A stretch of 21,636 nucleotides of DNA from Anaeroplasmataceae bacterium (GCA_020025015.1 JAHHSV010000022.1:1-21636); one strand, 5' to 3'. Shown: positions 9,277 to 17,470, numbered from the stretch's first letter. Notes: generated by a model from the sequence alone, not told the origin. Program-made: numbers and translations.

Positions 9277-9280
9277 TATA

Positions 9281-9907
9281 TTACTTAGCTCCTGTTTTAA
9301 ATAAAACAACGAATGGAGTTTTAAAAATAATTTTAATGTCAAGCCACATTGAATAGTGATCAATATAGTATAAATCTAACTTTTGTCTCTCCCCAGACTC
9401 AAATGTTACATTACTTCTACCTGATACCTGCCAATAACCAGTTAAGCCAGGTTTTATTGAAGATATTTTGGCTTTTTCTTCATCCGTAAACCACATATCA
9501 TATTCACGTCTTGTTATTGGTCTATTACCAACAATTGATAAGGTTCCAAATAAAATGTTAAATAATTGTGGTAATTCATCAAGAGAAGTCTTTCTTAAAA
9601 ATTTACCAACCTTAGTTATTCTTGGATCACGATCTAATTTTCGTTCTTTAGTCCAAATTTCTAGTTCTTCCTTAGTTAAATATTTTTCAATATTAGTTTC
9701 TGCATCAACATGCATTGTTCTAAATTTATAAACAACTATATCCTTGCCATATCTTCCTACTCGTGTATCTTTAAATAGAACCGGACCTTTAGTTGTACAT
9801 TTTACAATCAAGGAAAGAATTAATAATATTGGAGATAAAATTATAATAGCTAAAAAAGAAACGATTAAATCTAGAAATCTTTTTATAACTCTATAAACCT
9901 TTTTCAT
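9281..9907 (-). CDS. Undecaprenyl-phosphate sugar-1-phosphate transferase (initiating PGT, EpsL/PglC type)
   Basis: Small monotopic phosphoglycosyl transferase of 208 residues that starts repeat-unit synthesis by moving a sugar 1-phosphate from its UDP form to undecaprenyl phosphate at the cytoplasmic face. It has one N-terminal re-entrant hydrophobic helix (about 10-35) with the Ser-Pro helix break at 25-26. It also has FKDTRVGRYGK, YKFRTM, the catalytic Asp110-Glu111 pair in TSLDELPQL, and KPGLTGYWQVSGRS near the C-terminus. It lacks the extra membrane helices of WbaP, as expected for the short class. The GGAGG site is nine bases from the ATG. It follows the dehydratase gene by 38 bases, so the dehydratase product may be its substrate. 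Confidence 0.92.
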   Translation of the reverse strand: MKKVYRVIKRFLDLIVSFLAIIILSPILLILSLIVKCTTKGPVLFKDTRVGRYGKDIVVYKFRTMHVDAETNIEKYLTKEELEIWTKERKLDRDPRITKVGKFLRKTSLDELPQLFNILFGTLSIVGNRPITRREYDMWFTDEEKAKISSIKPGLTGYWQVSGRSNVTFESGERQKLDLYYIDHYSMWLDIKIIFKTPFVVLFKTGAK

Positions 9908-9945
9908 AAAGTTTTTCCTCCTTCCATATTATTAACACAAACAAA

Positions 9946-11796
9946 CTATTTATTTTGAGCTTTAACTTGCTCAAGCTCTTGTAAATATTCTAAAACCTTA
10001 CCATTTTCATGTGCTATACTTGTAAGTTTTAGAATTATCTCATCTAATTCACTTAAGGTAAATGGATGAACAACCTTTTCAACGAAAATCTTTTCATTGG
10101 CAGTCTTACTTGCATTAGCAGTTTTTAATAGTAATTCCTCATATAACTTTTCACCAGGTCTTAAGCCTGTGAATTCAATATTAATATCCTTGCCTAACTC
10201 TAAACCAGATAGCTTAATCATATTCTTAGCTAAATCAACAATTTTAACAGGTTCACCCATATCAAGAATAAACTTTTCACCACCATCGGCAAATGCTCCA
10301 GACTGAATAACTAATCCACAAGCTTCAGGAATAGTCATAAAGAAACGATTTATCTCAGGGTGAGTTACAGTAACTGGTCCCCCATGCTCAATTTGTGATT
10401 TAAATAATGGAATAACTGAACCATGTGAGCCTAAAACATTACCAAATCTTACCATTGAATATTTAGTATGCTCGCTCGTTTCATTCCAGGTTTCCATAAC
10501 CATTTCACAAAAACGCTTAGTAGCCCCCATTACATTAGTTGGGTTAACAGCCTTATCAGTAGAAATTAAAACCATCTTTTCCGCATGATACTTATCTGCC
10601 ATCATTGCAACATTGTATGTTCCCTTAACATTATTTTTAACTGCTTCAGCTGGGCTAACTTCCATTAATGGAACATGCTTATGAGCTGCTGCATGGAAAA
10701 TAATATCTGGCTTATAGGTACTAAATACCTCTTCTAGTCTCTTTTGATCTCTTACTGAACCAACTAAACAAGTATAATTAATTTCCTTGTTTAAGTCCTT
10801 ATACTTCATATTTAGCTCCATTTGAAGCTCATACATAGTATTTTCATAAATATCAAAGATTACTAAATGCTTAGGATTATAATTTAATACCTGACGACAA
10901 ATCTCACTACCAATAGAACCGCCGCCACCAGTTACTAAAACTGTCTTTCCACTAATAAACTTAGATAGGCCACTAGTATCAAGTTCAATTTGACCACGAC
11001 CAAGTAAATCTGATATTTCAACCTTACGTAAACTTGCGTTAAGATCTGACTTCAATAGGGTTGCCTTATCAGGAATCATCTGAACATTGACATCCTTATA
11101 ATTGATCAAGTTACATACTTCTTGAATCTTTGCCTTACCAGCTGAAGGCATAGCAATTATAACCTCTTCAATATCTAATTTTGCAATAATATTATTAATG
11201 CTATTAATAGGGCCATAAACCTTAACTCCATTAATAAGTGCTCCTACCTTATCATTAGAATCATCAACAAAACCAACAATCTTATAACCAAATTCCTTAC
11301 CACTTAATTCATTTAAAATCATCGCACCAGCTGAACCAGCACCAACAATTAAGGTTCTACGTAAGCTCATTTTACGTTTTTCATGCTTCTTATAAAAATA
11401 TGAAAAATAAATACTAACTGCTGTACGTGAAGCAAAAACATAAAGGATTTCAATTAGCATTGCTATTAGCATAGCACTAAAGGTAAGTGTTGCTACATCA
11501 TTAAAATATAAGCCAGCCCAAATAATAAATATTACTAGATTGGCTGTAACAACTGATGAAAGTATTCGTAAATAATTTTTATATGAACGATACATCCATA
11601 ACAAACTATAGTTATTAAATAAAACACTAACTAGAATTTGAATTCCAACAAAGCCTAAAATACTATATAAATAAACATTAGTTAATTCATAGGTATGCAT
11701 ATTATTAGCAAATAAAGGTGCAATAAAATAAATGCAAATTAATGCAACCAAATCCGCTATAAACATACCACATTTATAAACAAGCTTCTTGTTCAT
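9946..11796 (-). CDS. Membrane nucleotide-sugar 4,6-dehydratase (CapD/PglF/EpsC type)
   Basis: Long-form polysaccharide dehydratase of 616 residues. It has four N-terminal membrane helices (about 10-125), a CoA-binding-like Rossmann domain with GAGSAG (152-157), and a C-terminal extended SDR domain with TGGGGSIGSE (289-298). The catalytic segment is STDKAVNPTNVMGATKR (412-428). Relatives convert UDP-GlcNAc to a 4-keto-6-deoxy sugar. No aminotransferase of the DegT/PglE type and no PglD-like acetyltransferase is present, so the final sugar is unresolved: it may be completed elsewhere or used as a keto sugar. The start has GGGAG eight bases upstream and its own extended -10 promoter. PglF-like and EpsC-like activities cannot be told apart from sequence alone. 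Confidence 0.92.
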   Translation of the reverse strand: MNKKLVYKCGMFIADLVALICIYFIAPLFANNMHTYELTNVYLYSILGFVGIQILVSVLFNNYSLLWMYRSYKNYLRILSSVVTANLVIFIIWAGLYFNDVATLTFSAMLIAMLIEILYVFASRTAVSIYFSYFYKKHEKRKMSLRRTLIVGAGSAGAMILNELSGKEFGYKIVGFVDDSNDKVGALINGVKVYGPINSINNIIAKLDIEEVIIAMPSAGKAKIQEVCNLINYKDVNVQMIPDKATLLKSDLNASLRKVEISDLLGRGQIELDTSGLSKFISGKTVLVTGGGGSIGSEICRQVLNYNPKHLVIFDIYENTMYELQMELNMKYKDLNKEINYTCLVGSVRDQKRLEEVFSTYKPDIIFHAAAHKHVPLMEVSPAEAVKNNVKGTYNVAMMADKYHAEKMVLISTDKAVNPTNVMGATKRFCEMVMETWNETSEHTKYSMVRFGNVLGSHGSVIPLFKSQIEHGGPVTVTHPEINRFFMTIPEACGLVIQSGAFADGGEKFILDMGEPVKIVDLAKNMIKLSGLELGKDINIEFTGLRPGEKLYEELLLKTANASKTANEKIFVEKVVHPFTLSELDEIILKLTSIAHENGKVLEYLQELEQVKAQNK

Positions 11797-11842
11797 ATCA
11801 TCAACTCCCTGAATTTTTATATGGGCATTCCCACATCGTATT

Positions 11843-11851
11843 ATTATAGCA
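11843..11851 (-). promoter_or_regulatory. Extended -10 promoter of block C
   Basis: The minus strand reads TGCTATAAT, a perfect TATAAT preceded by an extended TG. The -35 region is poor. Predicted start is near 11836, with a leader of about 40 bases that includes a short GGGAATGCCC inverted repeat (about 11823-11832) and the GGGAG ribosome site. It lies just downstream of the terminator of block B. Confidence 0.6.
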
Positions 11852-11857
11852 TATAAA

Positions 11858-11897
11858 CAAAATAAAATGGCCTTATTTTTAGAAAAAACAAGACCAT
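11858..11897 (-). terminator. Intrinsic terminator of block B
   Basis: On the minus strand ATGGTCTTGTTTTT (11897-11884) pairs with AAAAATAAGGCCAT (11880-11867) over 14 positions with two G-U pairs and a three-base loop. The T-rich TTTATTTTG follows (11866-11858). It lies about 75 bases after the stop of the TagD-Gfo gene and just upstream of the block C promoter. Confidence 0.72.
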
Positions 11898-11970
11898 ACT
11901 TGCTATATTTATTTATTTTCTTTTAAAAACAAATATATTTGATTAGTAAACTTATCAGTAAGCATTAAAA

Positions 11971-13287
11971 CTAAATAAGCTTTACATCCTTTTGCTTAAT
12001 AAAATCATTTACTAAATTGGCTATTTCAGAAGAGACTAAATCAATAATACAGGCAGTATTTTTTTTAGTTTCTATAGCTTTAGCAAAGGCAACCAATTCA
12101 TACCTTATACCCTCACCATCTAGCTGATAAAAGTAACGCTGATTAGAGCTTTGATTTTCATATCTTACCTCAAAATAATCCATCTTCCACCAAGGAGCAG
12201 GAACATAGATATATCCTTTAGTACCTGTAATTACTAAATCACCTTCAGATTTAGCACCATTAGCTACCTTTAAGGAAGCTACACTAGTTTCATACCTAAA
12301 ATCAATTTTAGTAAACTTGTCCCTATCATTTTCAATATGAGAAATAATACTCTTACTAAGGTAATCCGTTCCTAAAAGCTGAAAAATTGGCAATAAGGCG
12401 GTTGGCCCCCACTCTAAAAAACTACTCCAGGTATTTTCATCAATTCGACTTTCTAAGCTAGTACAGGTTGCATCAACAGAAATAACCTTCCCAATCTTAC
12501 CGCTCTTAACTAAAACCTTTAAACGATTATAAGCTGTTGAATAGGCTGTTTTAATCGCTGTAAATAAAATTAGACCACGTTCCTTAGCTAAAGCAAATAA
12601 TTCTTCTGTTTCTTCTTTGCTTGTAGAAATTGGCGCTTCACACATAACATGCTTATTATTTAATAAAGCTTTTTTTATCTGCTCATAGTGATATTTTGGT
12701 CTTGAAATGATGTAAATCGCATCAGAATTATTAAGTAGTTCATCATAGCTACTATATAGCTTATAGCTATCAAGGTTTTCTTGATTGATTCTTTTAGTAT
12801 TTAAGGCGTAAATTCCGGATATTTTAATACCATTAACAAACTTAGATTCATTAATGATTTTATTTAAAACTTGTGATTCGCCAATTAATCCCAAGCTAAT
12901 TTCGCGCTCCTTACTTCTAATCTCACTACTAGAAATGCCTTCCGTACGCTCTAAATAGACAACCTTGCAATATTCATTTAGATAATCAAACTTACCCTGC
13001 CAATCATCACCAACTGTAAAAATATCAACATCATATTTAATGATGTCATCAATCTTTTGGCCTTCATATTCCTCAACGATTATTTCATCAGCCAAGCCAG
13101 TTGCTTTAACAGCTTCAATACGCTCCATTAATGATTGATGAACATTAATTTTACCTCTAGTTTGATCAAAGCCATCGGCAGTAACACCAACGATTAAATA
13201 ATCACCTAAAGCCTTAGCTCTTTCTAAAAGTCTAATGTGTCCATAGTGTAATAAATCATAGGTTCCATATGTAATGACCTTAACCAT
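11971..13287 (-). CDS. TagD-like cytidylyltransferase fused to a Gfo/Idh-like oxidoreductase domain
   Basis: Two-domain protein of 438 residues. Residues 1-125 match glycerol-3-phosphate cytidylyltransferase (TagD/Gct): GTYDLLHYGHIRLLERAK with the HxGH site at 14-17, VTADGFDQTRGK, and RTEGISSSEIR at 114-124. This domain should join CTP to a small phosphorylated alcohol. Residues about 130-438 match a Gfo/Idh/MocA oxidoreductase (GLIGES at 133-138, SDAIYIISRPKYHYEQIKKA). The usual EKP motif, with its catalytic lysine, reads CEAPIS (216-221), so Ala218 replaces the lysine. The oxidoreductase half may bind NAD or substrate without classical catalysis, or use another residue. Its ATG overlaps the aminotransferase stop by one base (TAATG), so the two are coupled. 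Gfo/Idh activity is doubtful; cytidylyl transfer is likely. Confidence 0.85.
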   Translation of the reverse strand: MVKVITYGTYDLLHYGHIRLLERAKALGDYLIVGVTADGFDQTRGKINVHQSLMERIEAVKATGLADEIIVEEYEGQKIDDIIKYDVDIFTVGDDWQGKFDYLNEYCKVVYLERTEGISSSEIRSKEREISLGLIGESQVLNKIINESKFVNGIKISGIYALNTKRINQENLDSYKLYSSYDELLNNSDAIYIISRPKYHYEQIKKALLNNKHVMCEAPISTSKEETEELFALAKERGLILFTAIKTAYSTAYNRLKVLVKSGKIGKVISVDATCTSLESRIDENTWSSFLEWGPTALLPIFQLLGTDYLSKSIISHIENDRDKFTKIDFRYETSVASLKVANGAKSEGDLVITGTKGYIYVPAPWWKMDYFEVRYENQSSNQRYFYQLDGEGIRYELVAFAKAIETKKNTACIIDLVSSEIANLVNDFIKQKDVKLI

Positions 13288-14360
13288 TATAATAAACCTC
13301 GTTTAACCAAATCATTTAAAGCATTTACTAAGGTCGTATTATCCTCCTTAGTTAAAGCTCCAATGTGACCAACTCTAAAAATCTCATCACGCATTGCACC
13401 ACCATTTGGACAAACCCAAATCTGATATTCATTTTTTAATATTTCAAAAATATCGCCAGCCTTAGCATTTAAAGGATGAAGTGGAGTTACGGCATTACTC
13501 ATTGAATTAGAAACTATTTCTAATGGTAAATCCTTAATCTTATTTCTAAAGTCTAGAGCTAGCTCATGAATTCTTTTTGTTTCTGATTCAACACCACCAT
13601 TAGCTTCAATTTCATGTAAACGGGCATTAATTTGAATTAACGTACCAACAGCTGGAGTAAATGGAGTTTGGCCTCTTTTTCCATTCTTTAAGGCATTATT
13701 AATATTTAAGTAATAGCATCTAGCATTAACTACTTCAGCCTTCTTAATAGCCCTAGGTGATAAAACCATTATTGAGATACCAGGAGGACAAGCCAAAGCC
13801 TTTTGGCTACCAGTAATCATTATATCTACGCCTAATGCTTCCATATTAAATTCATCAGCTAAAAATGAGCTAACCGCATCAACAACCAAAAACAAATTAT
13901 TTTCCTTACAAAATTTAGAAATCATATCAATATTGTAGTGTACACCTGTAGATGTTTCGTGTACATTTACAAGTAAGCCAGTATAGCCTAAATTAGCATA
14001 TTTATATAGTTCTTCTTCAGTTATATCATGACCACGTTCTAATTTAATTTCTGTATTTTTAATGCTATAGCAATTACAAATTTCTACAAAGCGTTCACCA
14101 AAGCTACCACCATTAATTATTAACACCTTATCATTTTCATTAAAAAAATTAATAACTGAAGCTTCCATTGAAGCTGTACCAGATCCAGTTATAAAAACAA
14201 CTCTACTATCACAACTTGCCTTCGCAAACTTTTTCATTAGGCTTTCATTTTCTAACATAAGCTTAGAAAACTCATCCGTTCTAAAATATGGCACCTGCTC
14301 ACGACCAATCTTTAATACAACCTCATCAGATTTAACAGGTCCAACAGTAAAATTTAACAT
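13287..14360 (-). CDS. Class V (fold type I) PLP aminotransferase, 2-aminoethylphosphonate/alanine-glyoxylate type
   Basis: PLP enzyme of 357 residues. It begins LNFTVGPV and has the cofactor-phosphate loop GSGTASMEA (59-67), Asp161 in VVDAVSSF for the pyridine nitrogen, and the Schiff-base Lys187 in ITGSQKALACPPG. Relatives include 2-aminoethylphosphonate:pyruvate and alanine:glyoxylate transaminases. The ATG at 14360 is chosen because a perfect GGAGGT lies six bases upstream; an in-frame TTG at 14393 would be upstream of that site and inside the leader repeat. It is coupled to the TagD-Gfo gene, so the aminated or deaminated product is probably a small phospho- or phosphono-compound for the CTP-dependent enzymes. 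PEP mutase and phosphonopyruvate decarboxylase are not present, so de novo phosphonate synthesis is not shown. Confidence 0.87.
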   Translation of the reverse strand: MLNFTVGPVKSDEVVLKIGREQVPYFRTDEFSKLMLENESLMKKFAKASCDSRVVFITGSGTASMEASVINFFNENDKVLIINGGSFGERFVEICNCYSIKNTEIKLERGHDITEEELYKYANLGYTGLLVNVHETSTGVHYNIDMISKFCKENNLFLVVDAVSSFLADEFNMEALGVDIMITGSQKALACPPGISIMVLSPRAIKKAEVVNARCYYLNINNALKNGKRGQTPFTPAVGTLIQINARLHEIEANGGVESETKRIHELALDFRNKIKDLPLEIVSNSMSNAVTPLHPLNAKAGDIFEILKNEYQIWVCPNGGAMRDEIFRVGHIGALTKEDNTTLVNALNDLVKRGLL

Positions 14361-14373
14361 TTTTCTACCTCCA

Positions 14374-14404
14374 AAATGAACGTTACTTGTCAATTAGTTC
14401 ATTT
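14374..14404 (-). promoter_or_regulatory. 8-bp inverted repeat in the leader of block B (candidate operator or RNA hairpin)
   Basis: AAATGAAC (14374-14381) and GTTCATTT (14397-14404) are perfect reverse complements separated by 15 bases. The element begins about two bases after the predicted transcription start and ends next to the GGAGG site. Thirteen of its bases (AAAATGAACGTTA, 14373-14385) recur exactly at 17574-17586, upstream of the HTH-cytidylyltransferase gene. This suggests a shared regulator, possibly that protein itself. Confidence 0.6.
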
Positions 14405-14412
14405 CGCTGAGT

Positions 14413-14441
14413 ATATTACCACTATTTAAACACTTATTCAA
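14413..14441 (-). promoter_or_regulatory. Sigma-A-like promoter of block B
   Basis: On the minus strand, -35 TTGAAT (14441-14436), a 17-base spacer and -10 TAATAT (14418-14413). Predicted start is near 14406, immediately before the inverted repeat. Both boxes match consensus at four of six positions. Confidence 0.5.
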
Positions 14442-14523
14442 CTTTATATCGCGTTTTTTGTTTATTTTTAACTTTTATATTCATATTTTTGAACAACACT
14501 ATATTAATTTCTTTTTTTATACA

Positions 14524-14554
14524 TAAAAAGGTATATCTAAGCTGATATACCTTT
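14524..14554 (-). terminator. Intrinsic terminator of block A
   Basis: Minus strand stem AAAGGTATATC (14554-14544), six-base loop AGCTTA, stem GATATACCTTT (14537-14527), then further T. It lies 17 bases past the MFS stop codon. It separates block A from the independently promoted block B. Confidence 0.8.
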
Positions 14555-14570
14555 AATAAAATATTTAATT

Positions 14571-15836
14571 CTAATTATTTCCCTCTAGCATTTCAAGCTT
14601 TCGATTAGATAGCTTGCCAATTAAAACAAAGCTTAAGCAGAATACAAAAGCAACTACTGCTAAAATAATCCACATTATATAAACCCCTTGCCAATTACTG
14701 CTATCTAAAATCTTACCAGTTGATAGCATAGAAAAGCTACAACCTAAGTAAGCAATGGCATTTAAGATACCACTCATCGTACTAGTTTTACCATATTTAG
14801 CAAACTTTAAAGGAATAAAGGAAATCATCATAACATTAATCGCAAACATACTATTAGTTACAATGGCTAATAAAATCATTGTTAAAACAATGTTAACATC
14901 AGCAAAGAAATTCAAGCATATTAATGAGCATAAGCTAAAGCCAAAGAATACTGCTGAGGTTAAGAATTCATTTTTAATATATTTATTTAACCACTTAGCA
15001 ATAAAAGCACCAGTTAAATTAATAATAGGTAAAACCATAGTAATAGCTATTGAATAGCTTGTAAGTAAGCCAAAATTCTCAGATAAATAGGTAGGACCAA
15101 ACTGAGTAATACCATCCTTTAAAGCACCATGGATGGCAATTGGAATTAGGCAAACTAAAATTGTAGAAATACAAATAACCCAAACCCTCTTGCTTGGAAG
15201 TAAAGTTTTAATTTCCTCTTTGTTATTAGTAAAGCTTTCTTCTACTTTGGCCATTTTTGGCAATTTAAGATTGGTATAGATTAACCAAACAATAGCCATA
15301 ATTAAAGTAATAAGACCACAGCCAACAAAGGCATACTCCCATGGTAAAAACTGTAAAAATAAAATTGTTACTCCATAAGCTAAAAGAGTTCCAATTGGTA
15401 CAGTTGTGGACATAAATAAGCCAAACTTTTCTCTCTTGCTAGCCTCAAAATATTCACCACCAATTTTTAAAATTGGTGACCAAATCATAGACTGTAAAAA
15501 ACCATTAATTGCCCAGATAGTGATCATAGCAGGAAGAGAGGCTACTGAAAAACCTAAAACAATGTTCATAATTGCACTACCAGCTAGACCAATAAAAACC
15601 ATATAGCGGGAAGACATTCTATCACCTAGGGCACCAGTAAAGATTTGACTTATACCGTAGGTTATAAAGAAGGCAGAACCAAGGCTCGCTAAATCTAAAT
15701 TAGTGTAGCTTGTATTCTTTAAAATTTCAGGCATAATTGCTGAATAATTTAGACGACAAACATAGGTGAAGGTATAGGCAGCCCAGCACATGAAAAATAA
15801 AATTAATTGTTCTTTAGAAAATTTATTTACTTTCAT
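14571..15836 (-). CDS. MFS transporter, organophosphate:phosphate antiporter (GlpT/UhpT-like) family
   Basis: Inner-membrane carrier of 421 residues with about 12 hydrophobic segments. YVCRLNYSAIMPEI in helix 1 (Arg28), LGDRMSSRY in the first loop, NGFLQSMIWSP (111-121) and HGALKDGITQFGPTYLSE in helix 7 (Lys240) align with landmarks of the GlpT family, in which two arginines bind the substrate phosphate. Here the second is a lysine, by my alignment. This supports uptake of a phosphorylated or phosphonate compound in exchange for phosphate; the exact substrate is unknown. The ribosome site TAGGT overlaps the stop of the LicC gene, so the transporter is co-translated with the CTP-using enzymes. 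It could instead be a drug or sugar-phosphate carrier, but the context favours supply of the substituent precursor. Confidence 0.83.
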   Translation of the reverse strand: MKVNKFSKEQLILFFMCWAAYTFTYVCRLNYSAIMPEILKNTSYTNLDLASLGSAFFITYGISQIFTGALGDRMSSRYMVFIGLAGSAIMNIVLGFSVASLPAMITIWAINGFLQSMIWSPILKIGGEYFEASKREKFGLFMSTTVPIGTLLAYGVTILFLQFLPWEYAFVGCGLITLIMAIVWLIYTNLKLPKMAKVEESFTNNKEEIKTLLPSKRVWVICISTILVCLIPIAIHGALKDGITQFGPTYLSENFGLLTSYSIAITMVLPIINLTGAFIAKWLNKYIKNEFLTSAVFFGFSLCSLICLNFFADVNIVLTMILLAIVTNSMFAINVMMISFIPLKFAKYGKTSTMSGILNAIAYLGCSFSMLSTGKILDSSNWQGVYIMWIILAVVAFVFCLSFVLIGKLSNRKLEMLEGNN

Positions 15837-15844
15837 ACTATTAC

Positions 15845-16558
15845 CTAGGCTAAATACTTTTCATAGCTCTTATCAAAAACGACTAATTCTTTTACTGAAT
15901 CAATCTCAACAATTTGTTCATCTGTCACTGGGTAAACGGTTAAATTAATCTTATCTAAATTACGATCAAGAATTTGATCCCAGAATAAATTATCATTAGC
16001 AGAATCATTAGCTGCTTCAATTAAAGCATCACGCATAATAAGGGCATCAGCCTCTTTTAAGTAGCATAAGCCACACATATTATATTGATCATCACCATAT
16101 TTACCAATACGAGTAATTCTACCATTCTCATCTTGATCAAAAACCCAATCATCACTATGTCCTGCAACGAATTTACCATAATAGCCTGATTGATTTAATT
16201 CCTTATCAAAAATCGTTTCATCAGATACAACTAAATCCGCCTCACAAATAAAGCAATCAGCCTTACCTAAAACGTTACATGCTGCTTGCATTGATGAAAT
16301 ATTATTTTTTATTGTATATTCCTTATTTTCAATTATCGTAATATTAGGATACTTAGCCTTTAATTCACTAAATTTCTCCCCTAAATAGCCAACAACCACA
16401 TAAATTTCAGTAATTCCACGATGCTCTAAGCCCTTAATTACAGTTTCAATCATTGAAACACCATTAACCTTAACAAGTGGCTTTGGTGTAGTCTCTGTAA
16501 CAGGACGCATTCTCTCACCCTTACCAGCGGCCATTAAAATTGCAATTTCTTTTTTCAT
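15845..16558 (-). CDS. LicC-like CTP-dependent nucleotidyltransferase
   Basis: Sugar-nucleotidyltransferase-fold enzyme of 237 residues resembling LicC (CTP:phosphocholine cytidylyltransferase) and the phosphonate cytidylyltransferase PntC. The nucleotide loop AAGKGERMRPVTETTPKPL starts at residue 10 with Lys26, the metal-binding EADL is at 106-109, and VEIDS near 220 carries the second acidic residue. NNISSMQAA and the overall motif set match the enzyme domain of the upstream gene, so the two are paralogues. The ATG at 16558 has GGAGG about ten bases upstream; an in-frame TTG at 16576 overlaps that site and is rejected. The product is expected to be CDP-choline, CDP-ethanolamine, CMP-aminoethylphosphonate or a similar donor for the LicD enzymes. 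No choline kinase (LicA) lies nearby. Confidence 0.85.
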   Translation of the reverse strand: MKKEIAILMAAGKGERMRPVTETTPKPLVKVNGVSMIETVIKGLEHRGITEIYVVVGYLGEKFSELKAKYPNITIIENKEYTIKNNISSMQAACNVLGKADCFICEADLVVSDETIFDKELNQSGYYGKFVAGHSDDWVFDQDENGRITRIGKYGDDQYNMCGLCYLKEADALIMRDALIEAANDSANDNLFWDQILDRNLDKINLTVYPVTDEQIVEIDSVKELVVFDKSYEKYLA

Positions 16559-16579
16559 TTTGTAATTCTCCTCCAAATT

Positions 16580-17470
16580 TTATATATTATATATATTATC
16601 TATTTTTTTAAGCTCATTAAATGAATCAATTTCAATAAAATCATCGTGATTACATTCCTTTATTGAAACCTTATAATTCTTCTTGTCAAATTCAAGTGGT
16701 GTAAGCTCCCAGAACTTCTCTTTTCCACCTGGATAATTAAATGAATCAACAAAATCTGTTAAAAGCTTATTGCCATCTTCCTTAGTCCAGTATGAAATAC
16801 CAACCTCACGATAACCATTGAAGCCTCCAATTCTTAAGGATTCAACATAATTATTATTATCAGTGGTTAGACACCAGTCATCAGTTCTTTCAGTTTTAAC
16901 ACCATACATAAATGTCTTATATTCGTAGCCTCTGATCAAAGCCTTATTTTTCAAGATTATATCTGCATCACAAACATAGGCATTACTAAAATAACTTCTA
17001 GCTGCTAAAGCTGATGAAATGTTATTACACTCATTATATAAAGGGTTATCTATAAATTTAATATTAGGATACTTAATTAATAACTCATTAAACTGTTCCA
17101 TTAAGTAGCCTCTTACTATGATTATCTCTTCGATACCTGCAGCAATTGCTGCGTCAAGCATTGTATCAATAATGCGAGTTCCATTAACTCTAATTAAAGG
17201 CTTAGGTGTATTTATAGTAATAGGTAATAAACGTGAGCCTACGCCTGCTGCAATAAAGATTATTCTTTTAACCTTGTAGGGAGCTAAGGCATCAATTCCT
17301 GCTTCTGTAATATTACCATCTATTACATATTCTTCTATAGCTAATTCCTTTAATAGCTTATTAATAGTACCAACTGAACAATCTAAACGACTTGCTAAAT
17401 CACGTTGAGATAACTTTTTAGAACTTTTATAGATATTTAATAGTATTTCAAATTTCTTTTCTGTTAGCAT
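16580..17470 (-). CDS. Winged-helix regulator fused to a LicC-like nucleotidyltransferase
   Basis: Fusion protein of 296 residues. Residues about 1-65 form a winged helix-turn-helix domain: KKLSQRDLASRLDCSVGTIN (18-37) is the helix-turn-helix and ITEAGIDAL is part of the wing. Residues 68-296 are a LicC-like cytidylyltransferase with AAGVGSRLLPIT (74-85), TPKPL, CDAD (167-170) and FIEIDS, so catalytic residues look intact. The ATG at 17470 is supported by GGGAG eight bases upstream; the in-frame codon at 17530 lies inside the -35 box and is rejected. A single protein could both activate the phospho-substrate and adjust transcription of blocks A and B. It could equally be a regulator that only senses the nucleotide. 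The joining of the two domains is seen; the regulatory role is inferred. Confidence 0.83.
   Translation of the reverse strand: MLTEKKFEILLNIYKSSKKLSQRDLASRLDCSVGTINKLLKELAIEEYVIDGNITEAGIDALAPYKVKRIIFIAAGVGSRLLPITINTPKPLIRVNGTRIIDTMLDAAIAAGIEEIIIVRGYLMEQFNELLIKYPNIKFIDNPLYNECNNISSALAARSYFSNAYVCDADIILKNKALIRGYEYKTFMYGVKTERTDDWCLTTDNNNYVESLRIGGFNGYREVGISYWTKEDGNKLLTDFVDSFNYPGGKEKFWELTPLEFDKKNYKVSIKECNHDDFIEIDSFNELKKIDNIYNI

Noticed and set aside
14361..14393. Longer start (TTG) for the aminotransferase
   Set aside because: The region is the leader with the inverted repeat and contains the GGAGGT site for the ATG at 14360.
13287..16558. De novo 2-aminoethylphosphonate operon
   Set aside because: PEP mutase and phosphonopyruvate decarboxylase are absent from the window; only a PhnW-like aminotransferase and LicC-like enzymes are seen.
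16559..16576. Longer start (TTG) for the LicC-like gene
   Set aside because: The TTG overlaps the GGAGGAG ribosome site that serves the ATG at 16558.
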